A DNA stretch of 64,000 nt from Cylicocyclus nassatus (taxonomy: Eukaryota > Nematoda > Chromadorea > Rhabditida > Strongylidae), in assembly GCA_958299035.1 (NCBI GenBank), contig CATQJL010000112.1, positions 3,084,123 through 3,148,122 on the forward strand. The letters are read 5' to 3'. The position numbers and the translations under genes were made by a program. This document shows, piece by piece, positions 35,280 to 46,016 of the stretch. The stretch's first letter is position 1; each line of letters opens with the position of its first letter. The notes under the pieces were generated by a model. That model saw only the letters and a list, made by a program, of their open reading frames with translations, ran no database searches and was not told the origin of the DNA.

Positions 35280-36890
35280 GAAGCCTAAACTGGGTCGAAA
35301 CTTATTGTATCACTAGGAGAGATGGGTGATCGTGCGATTCAAGTCCCGCGCAGCAACCTAGCCTGATTATGCAGTTCTTTCGCGGGTGTTTCTAATCGTT
35401 TCCCATGCTTACTAAGCGATCAGAGCTTTGCTTCTCTCAAGCTCAGATGTGGTAAATGTTCAGAGAGGACGCTCAGGAAAGAAGTGCAGAGCCCAAGCGA
35501 AGCGGTCGCGCGGGCCGAGCTGCAGGAGCACCCATCACTTTTAATGATGCAGAGGGTACACTCGAAAATAGGATGATAATTCTGCAAGATAGTTGAAAAA
35601 AATGCAAAAATGAACATAAGCAGAATTTTGGGCACAAGCTCGAATATGTGAAAATTAAGTGGTAGCAAATCGCGCTACAAAGTCACAAATGACGGCAGGT
35701 AAATTTATGCAAAATTTTTGTCCTAATGGGGGTATTGAATTACTTACTTATTGTGGGCTATATCCCTTGATCGATTGTAATGATCAAGTTAATCGCTAAA
35801 TGATTGCCATAGTTGATATGGTGGAGGTTGTCTATGTTTCACTTCCTCAGTTCCCCACCTTCGCATGAATCTATTGAGATGTGAAGAAATTCCGGGCAGT
35901 TTTGTTCCTTTTTTTCAAATTCCGGCAAACTTTATAATTAACCTCATTTTCTTCGCACTCGGTTGAATCCTAATGCAAATATTTTATATATTGGTGTAGA
36001 AGAAAGCCTAAGCTTTTAATTGATGTCAAACCTATTTGACCTACACACCAAAAAAGGCTGTGCAACGTTGAAAACTTTGCAATTTTTCCTTTGCTGTCAT
36101 TTTTCCGTAGTGAACAAAGAAAACTATGCAAAGGTGGGTCAGTGTGAATGAGGAGGCTGTCCAGCTCAAAAACGCAACTGCGCTCGGATTTTGCTGTACG
36201 CGCAACAAAGTTACAAGCTCTTACTTGCCTTTGACCGTACCTGTTTTTGCAGTCGGCGTCGATTTTGTAAGGATCGTCACGCCTCGGTGATGGGCTCAAA
36301 GATATGCAAACCATCATCCTAAAAATAATTGTAGTAATCACAGAATTGATTCATTCCGTGGCAGAAAGGAAGACCTTACTCGTTCACTAAAAATGGGGCT
36401 TTTCTAGTGCAAACATAGCCGAATTTTCAATTTTTTGGAGAAAATTTTTTACAGACTGTGCTCCAAAATAATGAGATAGTCTGAGGAATTAACAGATCAA
36501 GCATACCTTTAGACAGCATCGCTTTGGCAGCAAAGTTCGCAGCTCTCAGAAAAAATCGGTATGCTTGAAGTTACATTAGTTTGTAAAAAAATTTGCAATT
36601 GCCCGGAAACTCTCTTAAATCTAATACTGATTACCTATCGTCAACTGGCTATTCTTGATTAAAACATGGACATTAGGAAGTGTTTTTTGTTATCACTGGT
36701 CTGTTAACGTAAGACTGATAGGTCTTCCACATGTTCCACATTTTCAAATCTCTTGCAGAGTTTACTTCTTCGTGTTTCGAGATAAAGTAGTGTCATCTTC
36801 GGAGTTAAAAACGTTAATTGCTATCAAAACGAGGCACAAGAAAGAGTAGGGAAACTGGGCTAAGGAAAGGACGTTCTACATGAAAAGTTG
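35280..36890. other. No recognised gene; possible dispersed repeat copy
   Basis: No gene is supported. The stretch around 36190-36460 resembles that around 22840-23080, so it may be another copy of an undefined repeat. The last few hundred bases could be the start of the retrotransposon relic that follows. Confidence 0.35.
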
Positions 36891-36899
36891 CCTATTTTC

Positions 36900-39445
36900 A
36901 TATGCAAGATGTGGTAAATGGCATCAAGACTTAGTGATACTGATAAAGCCGAAGCCCTTGGTACTTACTTTGCTAGTGTTTGTTCTCCTGTTAGTAATCA
37001 TGTTGCATACACTGCGTCGATGGATGTTAACGTGACGCCAACTCATAGCTGTGTTGACGTTACTTTCATCCATCTAGTGTGTACAACTTCCTTAGAAAAC
37101 TCAAGCCCTCCCTCACGGACACTTTTGATGGTATACCGCATGTACTTGAAATGCGCGTCATCGCTTGCGGCTCCACTCGCACACATTTTCAATATATCTA
37201 TGATGTTGGGAGAAGTTTCGCCTATGTGGAAAGAAGCCTTGGTTACAGCCATACCTAAAGTTGATGGAGCGCTTTTTCTCACCAATTTTTGCCCCATCAG
37301 TTTACTGCCTACCCCTGTCAAAATCATGGAAATAATTATACGAGGTAAATTAATTAATTGGTTCAATAACTCGGGTCTAATCCCCGATGAACAGCATGGA
37401 TTTTTTGAACGGTGCTTCTACCACCACGAATTTGGATGACAGTGTGTTCGATTGGAGCTTGGCGATCAATGAGGGCAAATCTGTTGACATTATTTACGTT
37501 GACTTACTAAGGCATTTGATAAGGTTTGCCATCCTAACTTACTGAGTAAATTAAGCAAAATCGGAATCGGAGGTAATCTGCTTTCCTAATTTACATCTTA
37601 TCTGTATGATCGACATATGACTGTTAGAGTTGGACATCATTACTCCAAAAAGTACTGCTGCACTAGTGATGTCCCTCAGGGGGGTGTTTTAGCCCCTTTG
37701 CTCTTCCTGATTTATACCCTCGATCTACCATCTGTTTTGAAAACCTCTCCTAGCATACAAGTAAAAATGTATGCTGATGATATAAAAATTTATGGAGCAA
37801 TGCTGAAGAGAAAGCCCCAGAAGCTCAGCTTGCACTGCAAACTTCTCTTGATAAATTGATCAAGTGGTGTGATAGCTGGGATCTAGCGTTGAACCTTGAC
37901 AAATGCTCAACGCTTTATCTTGGAAATGCTTCTACAATCTCCTATCACATCAAAGGCACTACATTGGAAGGATGTGATGCTGTTAGAGATCTGGGCGTCC
38001 TGATTGATACAAACCTTAGCTTCACTAAGCACGTCGATATGACAATCAAGAAAGCGTCTTCTTCGCTTTTCATGCTTTTTCGAAATACTAGTACCAACTC
38101 CCAAGGATACTGATATCGCTCTATAAAGCGTTTGTTCTCCCTCACCTGGAATACTGTTTTCAGATCTGGTCTCCCTTCCGCAAAAAAGATATGCGTAGAG
38201 TAGAAAAGGTTCAACAACTTTTTACGAGGTTGTTGTACAGACGTGTATCACCCAGAGTGGCCCCACCTGAATACCACGACCGTCTTAAGAAGCTTCATAT
38301 GGAGTCTTTAACACATCGGCGGGTATTTTCGGACCTTGTATTCTGCTTTCGAGTTCTAAGGAGAGAGAACAAACTAAAAGCTAGCAAGTACTGGATTTTT
38401 GTTCCCACCAGTGAAAGGTCTGGTTCTTTTAACCTGCAATATCTAAGAATCCGACGCAAAAAATACCTACTGATGTTCAATAATGTGTTTTGTAGGGGAG
38501 CTAGGTGGCTTTCGCGTCTCCCTATTGATACCACTAGTGCAGATAGTAGCTATATTTTCAGGAATAGACTAAGAAGACTTGACTTGTCAAGTATCGCTGA
38601 AAATGATTAGCGTTGCCTGACAGTCATAGCCTTTTTGTATCAGCGATGCTGGACTTAATTTATTTGCTTGGGATGTGCTATACGACTGTGTTTATGGATG
38701 GATTTCCGATATAGGCTTTGTTTTCTACCACATTTTATTCCAATTTTCATCTTTAAAGTCTGCCATTTCAGGTGCTCTTTTGGTCTTATGATGGTTTGCT
38801 TTTCAATTATGGCTATAAATTATGGCTTTGACGTCTTTCGTGTGTCTCCTCACGTTACGTCATACCTGTAATTTCGGTCTACTTGTTTTCTTCTAGTTAC
38901 TAACCAGTCTCTCATCATCATCTTAGTCCGAGTCTTTTTCGCTCAGCTATCCAGTATTCAATCGTACAGCTTGCTGGTTCAACAGAGTGATCTGAATGTG
39001 AATCTTTTCACCTTTGGGGTCATTGAGCCTCCCCAGCATTCCGATTAGGCGGGGTTATGGTATTTATACCTGTGCCAGTAGATTCGCCTGATAAGCTGTC
39101 GGTTTGCTTTTAAGATTTAATACAAAGATCGTTCCGCTGGCAACGAGGGGGCATGGGTCCCATCTCCTTGGAGTTATAACTGTTGAAGTTATGAGCATCA
39201 GTGCCTATCAATGCCTACATACTTATACATATCTAGCTATTAGCCTATCAACATATTCAATGCAAGCCGTTTCATCTTTCTTACATTAGTCTGACTAGGA
39301 TTAGACTACGATTGATATGATGATGTCTGCATTCGTTTACTGCTTATTCCGCTGTATCACTAACTTCTCGATTTGTGTTTTGTGTTTTTTCTTTTGTATT
39401 CGAACGCCTTGAGCGTACAAATGAAAATGAAAATGAAAATGAAGA
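36900..39445 (+). pseudogene. CR1/jockey-type non-LTR retrotransposon, 3' part, frameshifted
   Basis: Reverse-transcriptase blocks run in order on the plus strand. They are KAEALGTYFASVC (36950s), WKEALVTAIPK...ISLLP (37230-37320), GLIPDEQHGF (37375-37400), DVPQGGVLAPLLFLIY (37670-37720), KMYADDIKIYG (37765-37797, the catalytic YADD box), WDLALNLDKCSTLYLG (37878-37925), DLGVLIDTNLSFTKHV (37990-38035), and a carboxy-terminal HRRVFSDLVF...FRNRLRRLD region ending at 38610. Frame changes near 37439, 37510, 37850 and 38110 disable it. An untranslated stretch follows and ends in four ATGAAA-type hexamers at 39421-39443, the kind of short-repeat tail CR1 elements carry in place of poly(A). The endonuclease part is absent, so the copy is 5'-truncated. 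Confidence 0.85.
39421..39443 (+). repeat. (AAAATG)n tail of the CR1-type element
   Basis: About four copies of AAAATG mark the 3' end of the retrotransposon relic. Short tandem tails of this kind are typical of the CR1 clade. Confidence 0.7.
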
Positions 39446-39649
39446 CGATATGTGAGACATTTTAGTTCAGTCGTATTCGTATCTTTTTCGGGTATGCACC
39501 AATTTAACCAACCGATTCGTTTATACAAAACATGAAGTGATAAAGATTTATTGAATCATAAATATAGAAAATTATCCAAGCCTTGGCCATACTTTTTCGT
39601 ACTTCCGCCATACATACAATTTTAATCACTAGAACGTTCACACCTTGAC

Positions 39650-40424
39650 AAAACGGTCGCACTTTTGTTTTTGTCAGCTAACTTTCATTCACGCACAAGT
39701 CATATCCAAAGTAGCTTCTGTGTTGTACCGTGTTTCGGAATTCTTCTCGTTTTAGGAGGAATCTTAGGTGTACTTCTACTTTTTTCATACCTTTTCTTTG
39801 ATTTTCTAGATTTGGGTGATATGGACTGACTTGTCTTGCGTTGCCTTCTCTACTGTTTCCTCCTCGACATCGCTTTTTTGACCTTTTGTGTTTACTGGCT
39901 TAGAGACAGTGGATCGCCAGAATGAACCCTTCTCGGATTTTGATGGATTTCGGTAGTAGACCCCCAAGTACATTGTGGCCCAAATCCCACCTGCCAATTC
40001 ATGAGCTAAGTTCTGAAAATGGGCTTCAAAACTCCACCAGCCCCGCCCACTTCCATTAAGGGGGCGTCATTGTTGGAAGTTTGAAGCGCGTTTTCAGGAG
40101 GCAGCGCATGAATTGGAAGGTGGTTTAGGCTATAGTGCACTTGGGGGTCTACTACCCAAATCTACCAAAATCCGAGTAGGGTCCATCCTGCCGTTCCACT
40201 GCCTTCAATGCCACAGTTAGTGTACTGATAGCCGTTGCTCGCGTATGCAGCTTGCTCGCGCCAAAAGCGCAGCTTGCAGTGCTTGTCGTAGCTTCCAGTT
40301 TGTGCAGTTTGTTCGTGAGTTTTTTTGTTCTGGCAAGCTCAAGATTTGCCAACCGCGATAATTCACAGATGGTCACAGAGACTAGTCTCATTCTGTTATA
40401 ATTGGTCTCTTGTAATGAAAACAA
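39650..40424 (-). pseudogene. Possible sixth, decayed copy of the Lys-rich CAP-like family
   Basis: On the minus strand, after a plausible splice acceptor near 40344, the sequence encodes KKLTNKLHKLEATTSTASCA. This aligns with the start of gene D exon 4 (GKLTKQLKDLEKKATALGCA): about nine positions are identical, although the Gly before Cys is lost. A TTAA-type MITE (39904-40204) interrupts at the point where the Thr-rich part would begin. Beyond the MITE, a Lys/Arg-rich stretch appears in shifted frames (SPKSRKSKKRYEKS and TPKIPPKTRRIPK). No intact upstream exons were found. The position between genes C and D, the strand and the basic composition fit the family, but the similarity is short and AT-rich sequence easily encodes lysine. 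I hold this only tentatively. Confidence 0.33.
39904..40204. mobile_element. Foldback MITE with CAGTGG(A)..CGGCAG ends, old TTAA-type insertion
   Basis: The left end (AGACAGTGGATCGCCAGAATG) and the inverted right end (AGGCAGTGGAACGGCAGGATG) match, and long arms share CTCGGATTTTG and a CCCCCAAGT block. The flanks TTAG and TCAA look like decayed TTAA copies. The ends resemble those of the 55166-55579 and 56073-56513 elements (AGGCAG...). Confidence 0.72.
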
Positions 40425-41027
40425 TACCTGGATATTCTTTTGACTTCAGGTATCGTTTTGTAGAGCTGGCTTCAATTTAGAAACACGCTATGGAGCAAAT
40501 CAAAAATCTATCTTTTTTACTGTAGGAGCATCGTAGGAACTTGCAGCATATGATGCTCACTGTGAAAAATGCCATTAAACAAATATCCAAAAAACCTGGA
40601 AAATTGCACAACAAGGTTTTCATACATCCTGATTTTAGTACACAAAGTTTTGCGCTTCTCTTAGAGCTTTCCAAATGGCCTATCCAGATTTTTGATGAAT
40701 AACAGAAACTGGTTGTTTTGGTGTATCTGGCGCGGCCTATGAAAAATGTGTTACGATGAAGTGCGAGTTTCATATTTGAAATCAGTAACTCTGATTAAAG
40801 TGTGAAAGTCATCAGCTTGTTCTATCTTAGGAGCCAAATATGATCTCTATTTAGTCAAATTTTTCCTCAAATTTTCTATCGTAACCCTACAATAAATAAT
40901 GCATTTTTGATTCGCACCATACTGTAAGTCTAATCTGAGGTCAGCTCTACAGGATGGTTTCTAAAGCTTCTCGAAATACTTCAAGAGAGTTATTAACAAT
41001 CAAACAATAGGCACATTCTTGAGATGC
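40425..41027. other. No recognised feature
   Basis: Nothing recognised. Confidence 0.4.
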
Positions 41028-43060
41028 CAGCTGAAAGTCTGTTTGTCTGTCTTATGTCTGTCTGTATGTGTGCACTATACTTGGGTAATTCGAAAATTTT
41101 TCATCGAATGAATGAATATCGAATGAGTTCGAAAAGGAAAAATTTTGAATAAACGAATATCGAATAAATTCGAAAATAAAAAATCTCGAATAAACGAGTA
41201 TCGAATAAATTCGGAAAATAAAAAATATCGAATGAATGAATTTCGAATAAATTGGAAAATCAAAAATATCGAATGAATGAATTTCGAATATATTCGAACA
41301 TTGGAATTTCGAATAAATATTCGAATGCTTATCGAATAACTAAAGCAATCACATCTCAAACTTGCCGACTTATCTGGCTAAAGCCGATCCATTCATAATC
41401 AGCACCTCGTATCCCCTACACCAACTCCTAGCACAAAATTTTCCAAAAAATGCTGAAATCGATAAAATAGATTTCGGTTTCAATCAGCATCCTCACTTAC
41501 CCCTTTGTAGCAACTGCCAACCTCGCAGCTCAAGATTTTCTAAAAATCGATAATCTAGTGTCGATAATCTGATCGATATCTTGTGTGGTATAAGCTAGTC
41601 GTGGACGAAGGCATGTGGTTTCTTCCGCGAAGCGAGCACGAATGCCCTATAACCCCGGGCATACTGCAGGCATTTCAGTTGGCGACGTGGTATGGCAATA
41701 CTCAAATTGTCCAAAATCTATTCTAAAAGTACAGAATGCAGGGCATTTATCTTTTAGTAAGTTGTACACGCTAAACATTTGTGGTAAGCTGCCATTACAT
41801 GTGAAGACATCTCGTAACTGACAAATCGCGTACGGCGATCTAAACCGTCTAATCCTGCACTACAACGCGATGTCCTTTACTCAATATACACCAATTCGCA
41901 AAAAACTCCAAGGTAATGAATAGGCAGTTGTGCAATAATTTATGCGAGCAAGAGTGCTCACTAGTATGGGCTTAGCATACCGCAAGCATGAGCAATGCAA
42001 AGAAAGAAGAACAGCCATTTCAATTCAAAATATGAACTCGGAGCATGAGCTTGAATTTGATATCTTCTTTGCTGATGGTGCCAATAGCAGTGAGAACAAT
42101 CTCATTGATCGAAAAAGCATCAATTAAAATCTACATATGATTTTTTTACTGTCGCAAGCAGTCGGAAGAATGCGACTCTCCACACAGTTCAAAGGTATAA
42201 CGGTTGCAAAAGATGCATTACCGAGTTTTGCGAAAAAAAACGCGACGAAGTGAGCTTGATACTCAGCAGTTGGCTCTGCAACAAAGTGGAATAATCTGAA
42301 TACGGAGTACATTCGAATACGAATTCGAATAAACATTCGAATAAAACATTCGAATAAAATCCATTCGAAACTCCGTTTTTTGATTATTCGAGTTTTCGAA
42401 TAATATTCGAAACCTCGTTTTTTGGTTATTCGAGTTTTCGAATTTTTTTCGAAACCCTGTTTTTTGATTATTCGAGTTTCGAATGTTATTCGAAATCCCG
42501 TTTTCTCAATTATTCGAGTTCGAATATTATTCGAAAATGGAAGAATTCCGAATATCGAATTTCGAATACGAATATATTCGAATGTTTTATTCGAATGATC
42601 GAATTTCTATTCGATTCGGACCCAAGTATAGTGTGCACGTATGTTCCGAATAGCAAATTCCATTTCTGAGCCGATCCAGACCAAACTTGGCTCACGTACA
42701 CTTCAGAGCTGGTGTGCGGGCTGGTGCTACTTTTCGTCATCAACCGATATCGATCGTATCAATTTTCATCAATTTTTTACAAAGTTTGAGCTACGGAGCT
42801 GGCAGTTGGCATGCTAGTTACAAATGCAATATTATTTGTAAAGTCATCGACTACTTTTATCGACTTTATCGATGACGAAATTTGAGCTACGGGGGGCCGG
42901 CAGTTGGCACAGGAGGGTTAGTGGGCATGCGTTACAAAAACAAAACGGGATAGGAAAATGACATGTAGAAGTTGATCCAGGGAAAGGGTGTGTAAGGAAT
43001 AGGAATGGTGAGCTTTATCGTAACGTATTAAAGGGACCAGGCGGAGCCGGATATGCTTAT
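41028..43060 (+). mobile_element. Helitron-like (DINE-type) repeat, interrupted
   Basis: The left end has the AGCTGAA and (GTCTGT)n head also seen at 59377, and the right end has the CAGGCGGAGCCGGATATGC hairpin-like tail. Between them are TTTGAGCTACGG..CTGGCAGTTGGCA and ATCGATnnnATCGAT blocks shared with the copies at 52154-54979 and 59377-59667. The superfamily assignment rests on the CCCGGGCGGAG..CCGGG hairpin followed by CTAG in the sister copies; this copy lacks an obvious CTAG. A 1,555-bp element has inserted near its left end. Confidence 0.55.
41076..42630. mobile_element. hAT-like element with 8-bp target duplication and TTCGAATA-rich arms
   Basis: Inverted ends TATACTTGGGT and CCCAAGTATA are flanked by a perfect 8-bp direct repeat, GTGTGCAC (41068-41075 and 42631-42638). 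An 8-bp duplication is typical of hAT transposons. The subterminal arms (about 41085-41345 and 42300-42600) consist of degenerate ATTCGAATA/CGAATAAATTCGAAAAT repeats in inverted orientation. A plus-strand frame of about 61 codons at 41942-42127 shows no transposase motif, so the element is non-autonomous. Confidence 0.75.
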
Positions 43061-44422
43061 GTTCTACATATTGCGATACAACGCACGTAATATATATATA
43101 TATATTAGTGTGCTGCCATTTTCAGTATACCAATATTGCTTGCTACTAGCTATTCCGCCTGTTAATGAAGAAAAAATGTTGAGGGTACGGACCAAATTAG
43201 CAAATACACTGATTTTTGTCTCTCGAAAGGCTTTGTTTTAAGAAGTTATAAAACAAAGGGCTTTGAGTTTCCCATTTAAAATGAATAGATGTTGTACAGC
43301 AAGAATGGCTCTTTCAAATATCATAGTTTGCCTTGAACCAGTCGCTTCTTCAAAAGATAGCGAAAAAAGAAAAACTTTATGAAACGAGCCAATGTGGTGA
43401 AAGGATGATGAGTTGAGTTTGTAAGCTTTTTTCTGCAATTTTCGATCACTCACATTATTGTCATGCACTGCAAAGAATATAACAGACGCATGCACATGGA
43501 TGCTATTGAGTTTGCAAATATCACATTCTGAGCGCAGTTTCAGGTTGAATTGCGCTGCTTATGGCCACAATCGCTTTTCAAGTAACAATGCAATCATCTG
43601 CTATTCAACAGAAATGTGTTGTGTAAAGAGCTGAACACAGTTACTTTACCTATACATGCAATACTTTGTGCAATCAAGCATTCTTTGTACCGGTCATTTT
43701 TTCAAATTAATTCTTTCGCATGAAACTTTTCCAACATCTTTTTCGAATTCAATATGTGCGCCTCGGTGACCGTTCTCTAATGCTGCGGAGGCATATAACG
43801 TTAGCATAAATAAGCATTTGTAAATATTAACGTTCTTATAATCTGATTGTGTATCACTTTTTTCTGATTATTATCTCGAGGCAAATAAATGATTTATGCA
43901 AAAGAACAACAAAAGGTTTACAAAACTTACAAGAATAGGGTAAGGTAGGATGCAAAAGAACAACGAAAGAGATACAAAACTTACAAGAATAGGGTGAGGT
44001 AAGACTTATCTATAAATATGCTACAAAATATCAGACTGTCGCAAAAACCTTTTCTCTAGTGGTCGATTCTTTCGAGTGTTGATATGACAAAGAAGTCATG
44101 TAAACGGCATGAACAAGTACAAAATTCTCCAAATAATTTAGATGCATATCCTTTGGCGAAAATTTTGAGCCGCGAGTGGGCATGACTTATTGGGACTTTC
44201 CTATGCTTGCAAGGGTTCGATTCTGGAATCCGTGTCTCAAGCTCAGAAAGACTACTATGTAAACCGAGAATTTTGTAGACAAACGTCGAAGACAACAAAT
44301 AGAATGAAAAGAGAAAACGAAACACATGCCATTTACAGTCGTTCTATGTAGAAACAACTCCAACGATTGAGAGATTTTTCCTAGAAGTAGGATCTTTTGC
44401 GACAACCTACATCATGATGCCT
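43061..44422. other. 3' flank of gene D, no recognised gene
   Basis: AT-rich, including an (AT)n run near 43090. A GGGTTCGATTC match near 44215 resembles a tRNA B box, but no tRNA fold could be drawn around it. Confidence 0.4.
43898..44005. repeat. 54-bp tandem duplication, two copies
   Basis: Two adjacent copies of a 54-bp unit (GCAAAAGAACAAC...AAAACTTACAAGAATAGGG) differ at a few positions; the second begins at 43952. Confidence 0.85.
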
Positions 44423-45318
44423 TTATTCGTTAGTGGACAGGTTCTTTACTGCTGATCGACCATAGTAGATACACACATAGTAAGGTATTGGAACAATCTT
44501 AGTTTTAACAATTGGTTTAGGTGTAGTAGGCTGCACTGGAATTTTGATCGGAGCGCTAGGCCTTTTAGGCCGTTTTTTGGTCTTCTTTTGCTTTGATCCC
44601 TTACGTTTCTTTCCTCCCTTTTGCTTTCCCTTTTTTCTTGGTTTGGGTTTCACGTTCCGCGGTGGAGGCGGCGCTGGCGCTGGGGTTGTTGTTGTTTGAA
44701 CTATGAGCTCTTTTCGTTCCTCATAGGTAGTGCCAGAGGCACAGCCGAGTGCAGTTGCCTTCTTCTCCAAATCTTTCAACTGTTTCGTGAGCTTCCCCTC
44801 TCTGAATATGAAAGTACAAAAAAGTTTAGCTTAGAGACTTCAACTCACTTGGGAATAATAGTAACATCCCATTTTGCCTTTTTTCTATCCCCTTTCAGTT
44901 CGATTTCGGCTTCTTTTAGCAGCTGAGTAAGTGTGTATCTTGATTTTTTGGCGAGCAAGTTACGAAGCTTTGACGCCTCAGACTCTAGCCAGCAGATGTA
45001 TCTCGGCGATTGCTAAAAGTGAATGCAAGATAGACGTGCCATAGATAATTCAGCAAGCTATTAAGAAATTGGTAAAAACTTATAAGACACACTTACAATA
45101 TTATTGAAAAGTAGACCTTTCAAATAATCCCTTTCTTCGCTATTCTTAACGGGGATCTTTGAATATGCAGCATAGCCGTCAATGCATGGAGTCAATGCAG
45201 CTTTCGCGTAGGTTGCTGCAAAAATCTGAAACAAATCGAAAGCTCTTTAGAGTAACTCCTAGCATGTTTGCGATATGTATAAGAAACCTACGATCAAACA
45301 GTAAATGTTGGCGGCCAT
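44423..45318 (-). CDS. Gene D: secreted CAP-like protein with Lys-rich insert (4 exons)
   Basis: Exons on the minus strand are 45318-45292, 45225-45097, 45012-44849 and 44801-44423. GT-AG introns are 66, 84 and 47 bp, phases 0, 0, 2, giving 233 codons (232 aa). Exons 2 (129 nt) and 3 (164 nt) have exactly the lengths seen in gene C. The signal peptide is about residues 1-18 (MAANIYCLIIFAATYAKA). Mature cysteines are Cys23 (LTPCIDGYAAY), Cys59 (YICWLESEASKLRNLL), Cys127 (ALGCA) and Cys217 (YYVCIY). The insert is the shortest of the intact copies (about 90 residues between the last two cysteines), with little poly-Thr, a PAPAPPPP stretch and a Lys/Arg/Gly tract, then PIKIPVQPTTPKP. The stop codon lies inside an AATAAA hexamer, which could also serve as the polyadenylation signal. 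It is a probable ASP-related secreted protein of unknown function. Confidence 0.87.
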
Positions 45319-45340
45319 CACTGAATAAAGCAAAGAACAT

Positions 45341-45348
45341 CTTTTATA
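45341..45348 (-). promoter_or_regulatory. TATA box of gene D
   Basis: The minus strand reads TATAAAAG within AAATATAAAAGATG, with its near edge 23 bp upstream of the gene D start codon. It is the clearest TATA box of the family. Confidence 0.55.
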
Positions 45349-45359
45349 TTTACCTTTGT

Positions 45360-46014
45360 ATTCAATCAAAACTGAACCTAAGAACATATGACGTTTATTG
45401 AACTGTAGTGAATACTTCGCATATATTGCTATGCCCTTTATAAAAACCACTTGCGGTAGAGTACAAAATAATGACGGTGTAGTATCTGATGCTGCACTCT
45501 GTAAGTTCCACAAGCGGGGATGATACAGCTGTCATGTAGAATTTGTATGGTAAATTTCTCATGCTGGCATCCCAAAGCTGCAAATCTTTGTAAAAATTGC
45601 CTAAAATACAAATTTGACAGCAGCCGAGCGAATGAGCCGCAGGCAATCTGCTAACATTTTAGCTTTCAAATGAGACAGAAACATATCAAAGGATCACAAA
45701 TAGGAATTAGCTGGGTTAAAGGTTGAATTAGCCGAGGCTGGAGGGGGAATAGTAAGCCTTTCAAGTCTTGTCTATTTAAAGGCAAGAGCCGTACTTCGTT
45801 GTTTGAACGGCCCCAATCACATTTTAAATCACACTTTAAAGGTTTTTGTCCACAACTGGATTTACGCGATGATCACTTGCTTTCATATCATCTGAGCAGG
45901 TTTTGGTTATTCCCTCCAAATTATCGTGTCTTTGAAAGATTTGCAGCATCCAATTTTGACACGATAGTATAGAATGTTATGACTTTTCCGGCAGTCTTTA
46001 TTTGAAAAAAGGTA
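45360..46014. other. Upstream flank of gene D, no recognised gene
   Basis: Nothing recognised beyond the promoter region of gene D. Confidence 0.4.
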
Positions 46015-46016
46015 TA

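Noticed and set aside
44160..44240. tRNA-like GGGTTCGATTC motif
   Set aside because: No acceptor stem or cloverleaf could be drawn around it, so a chance B-box match is more likely.
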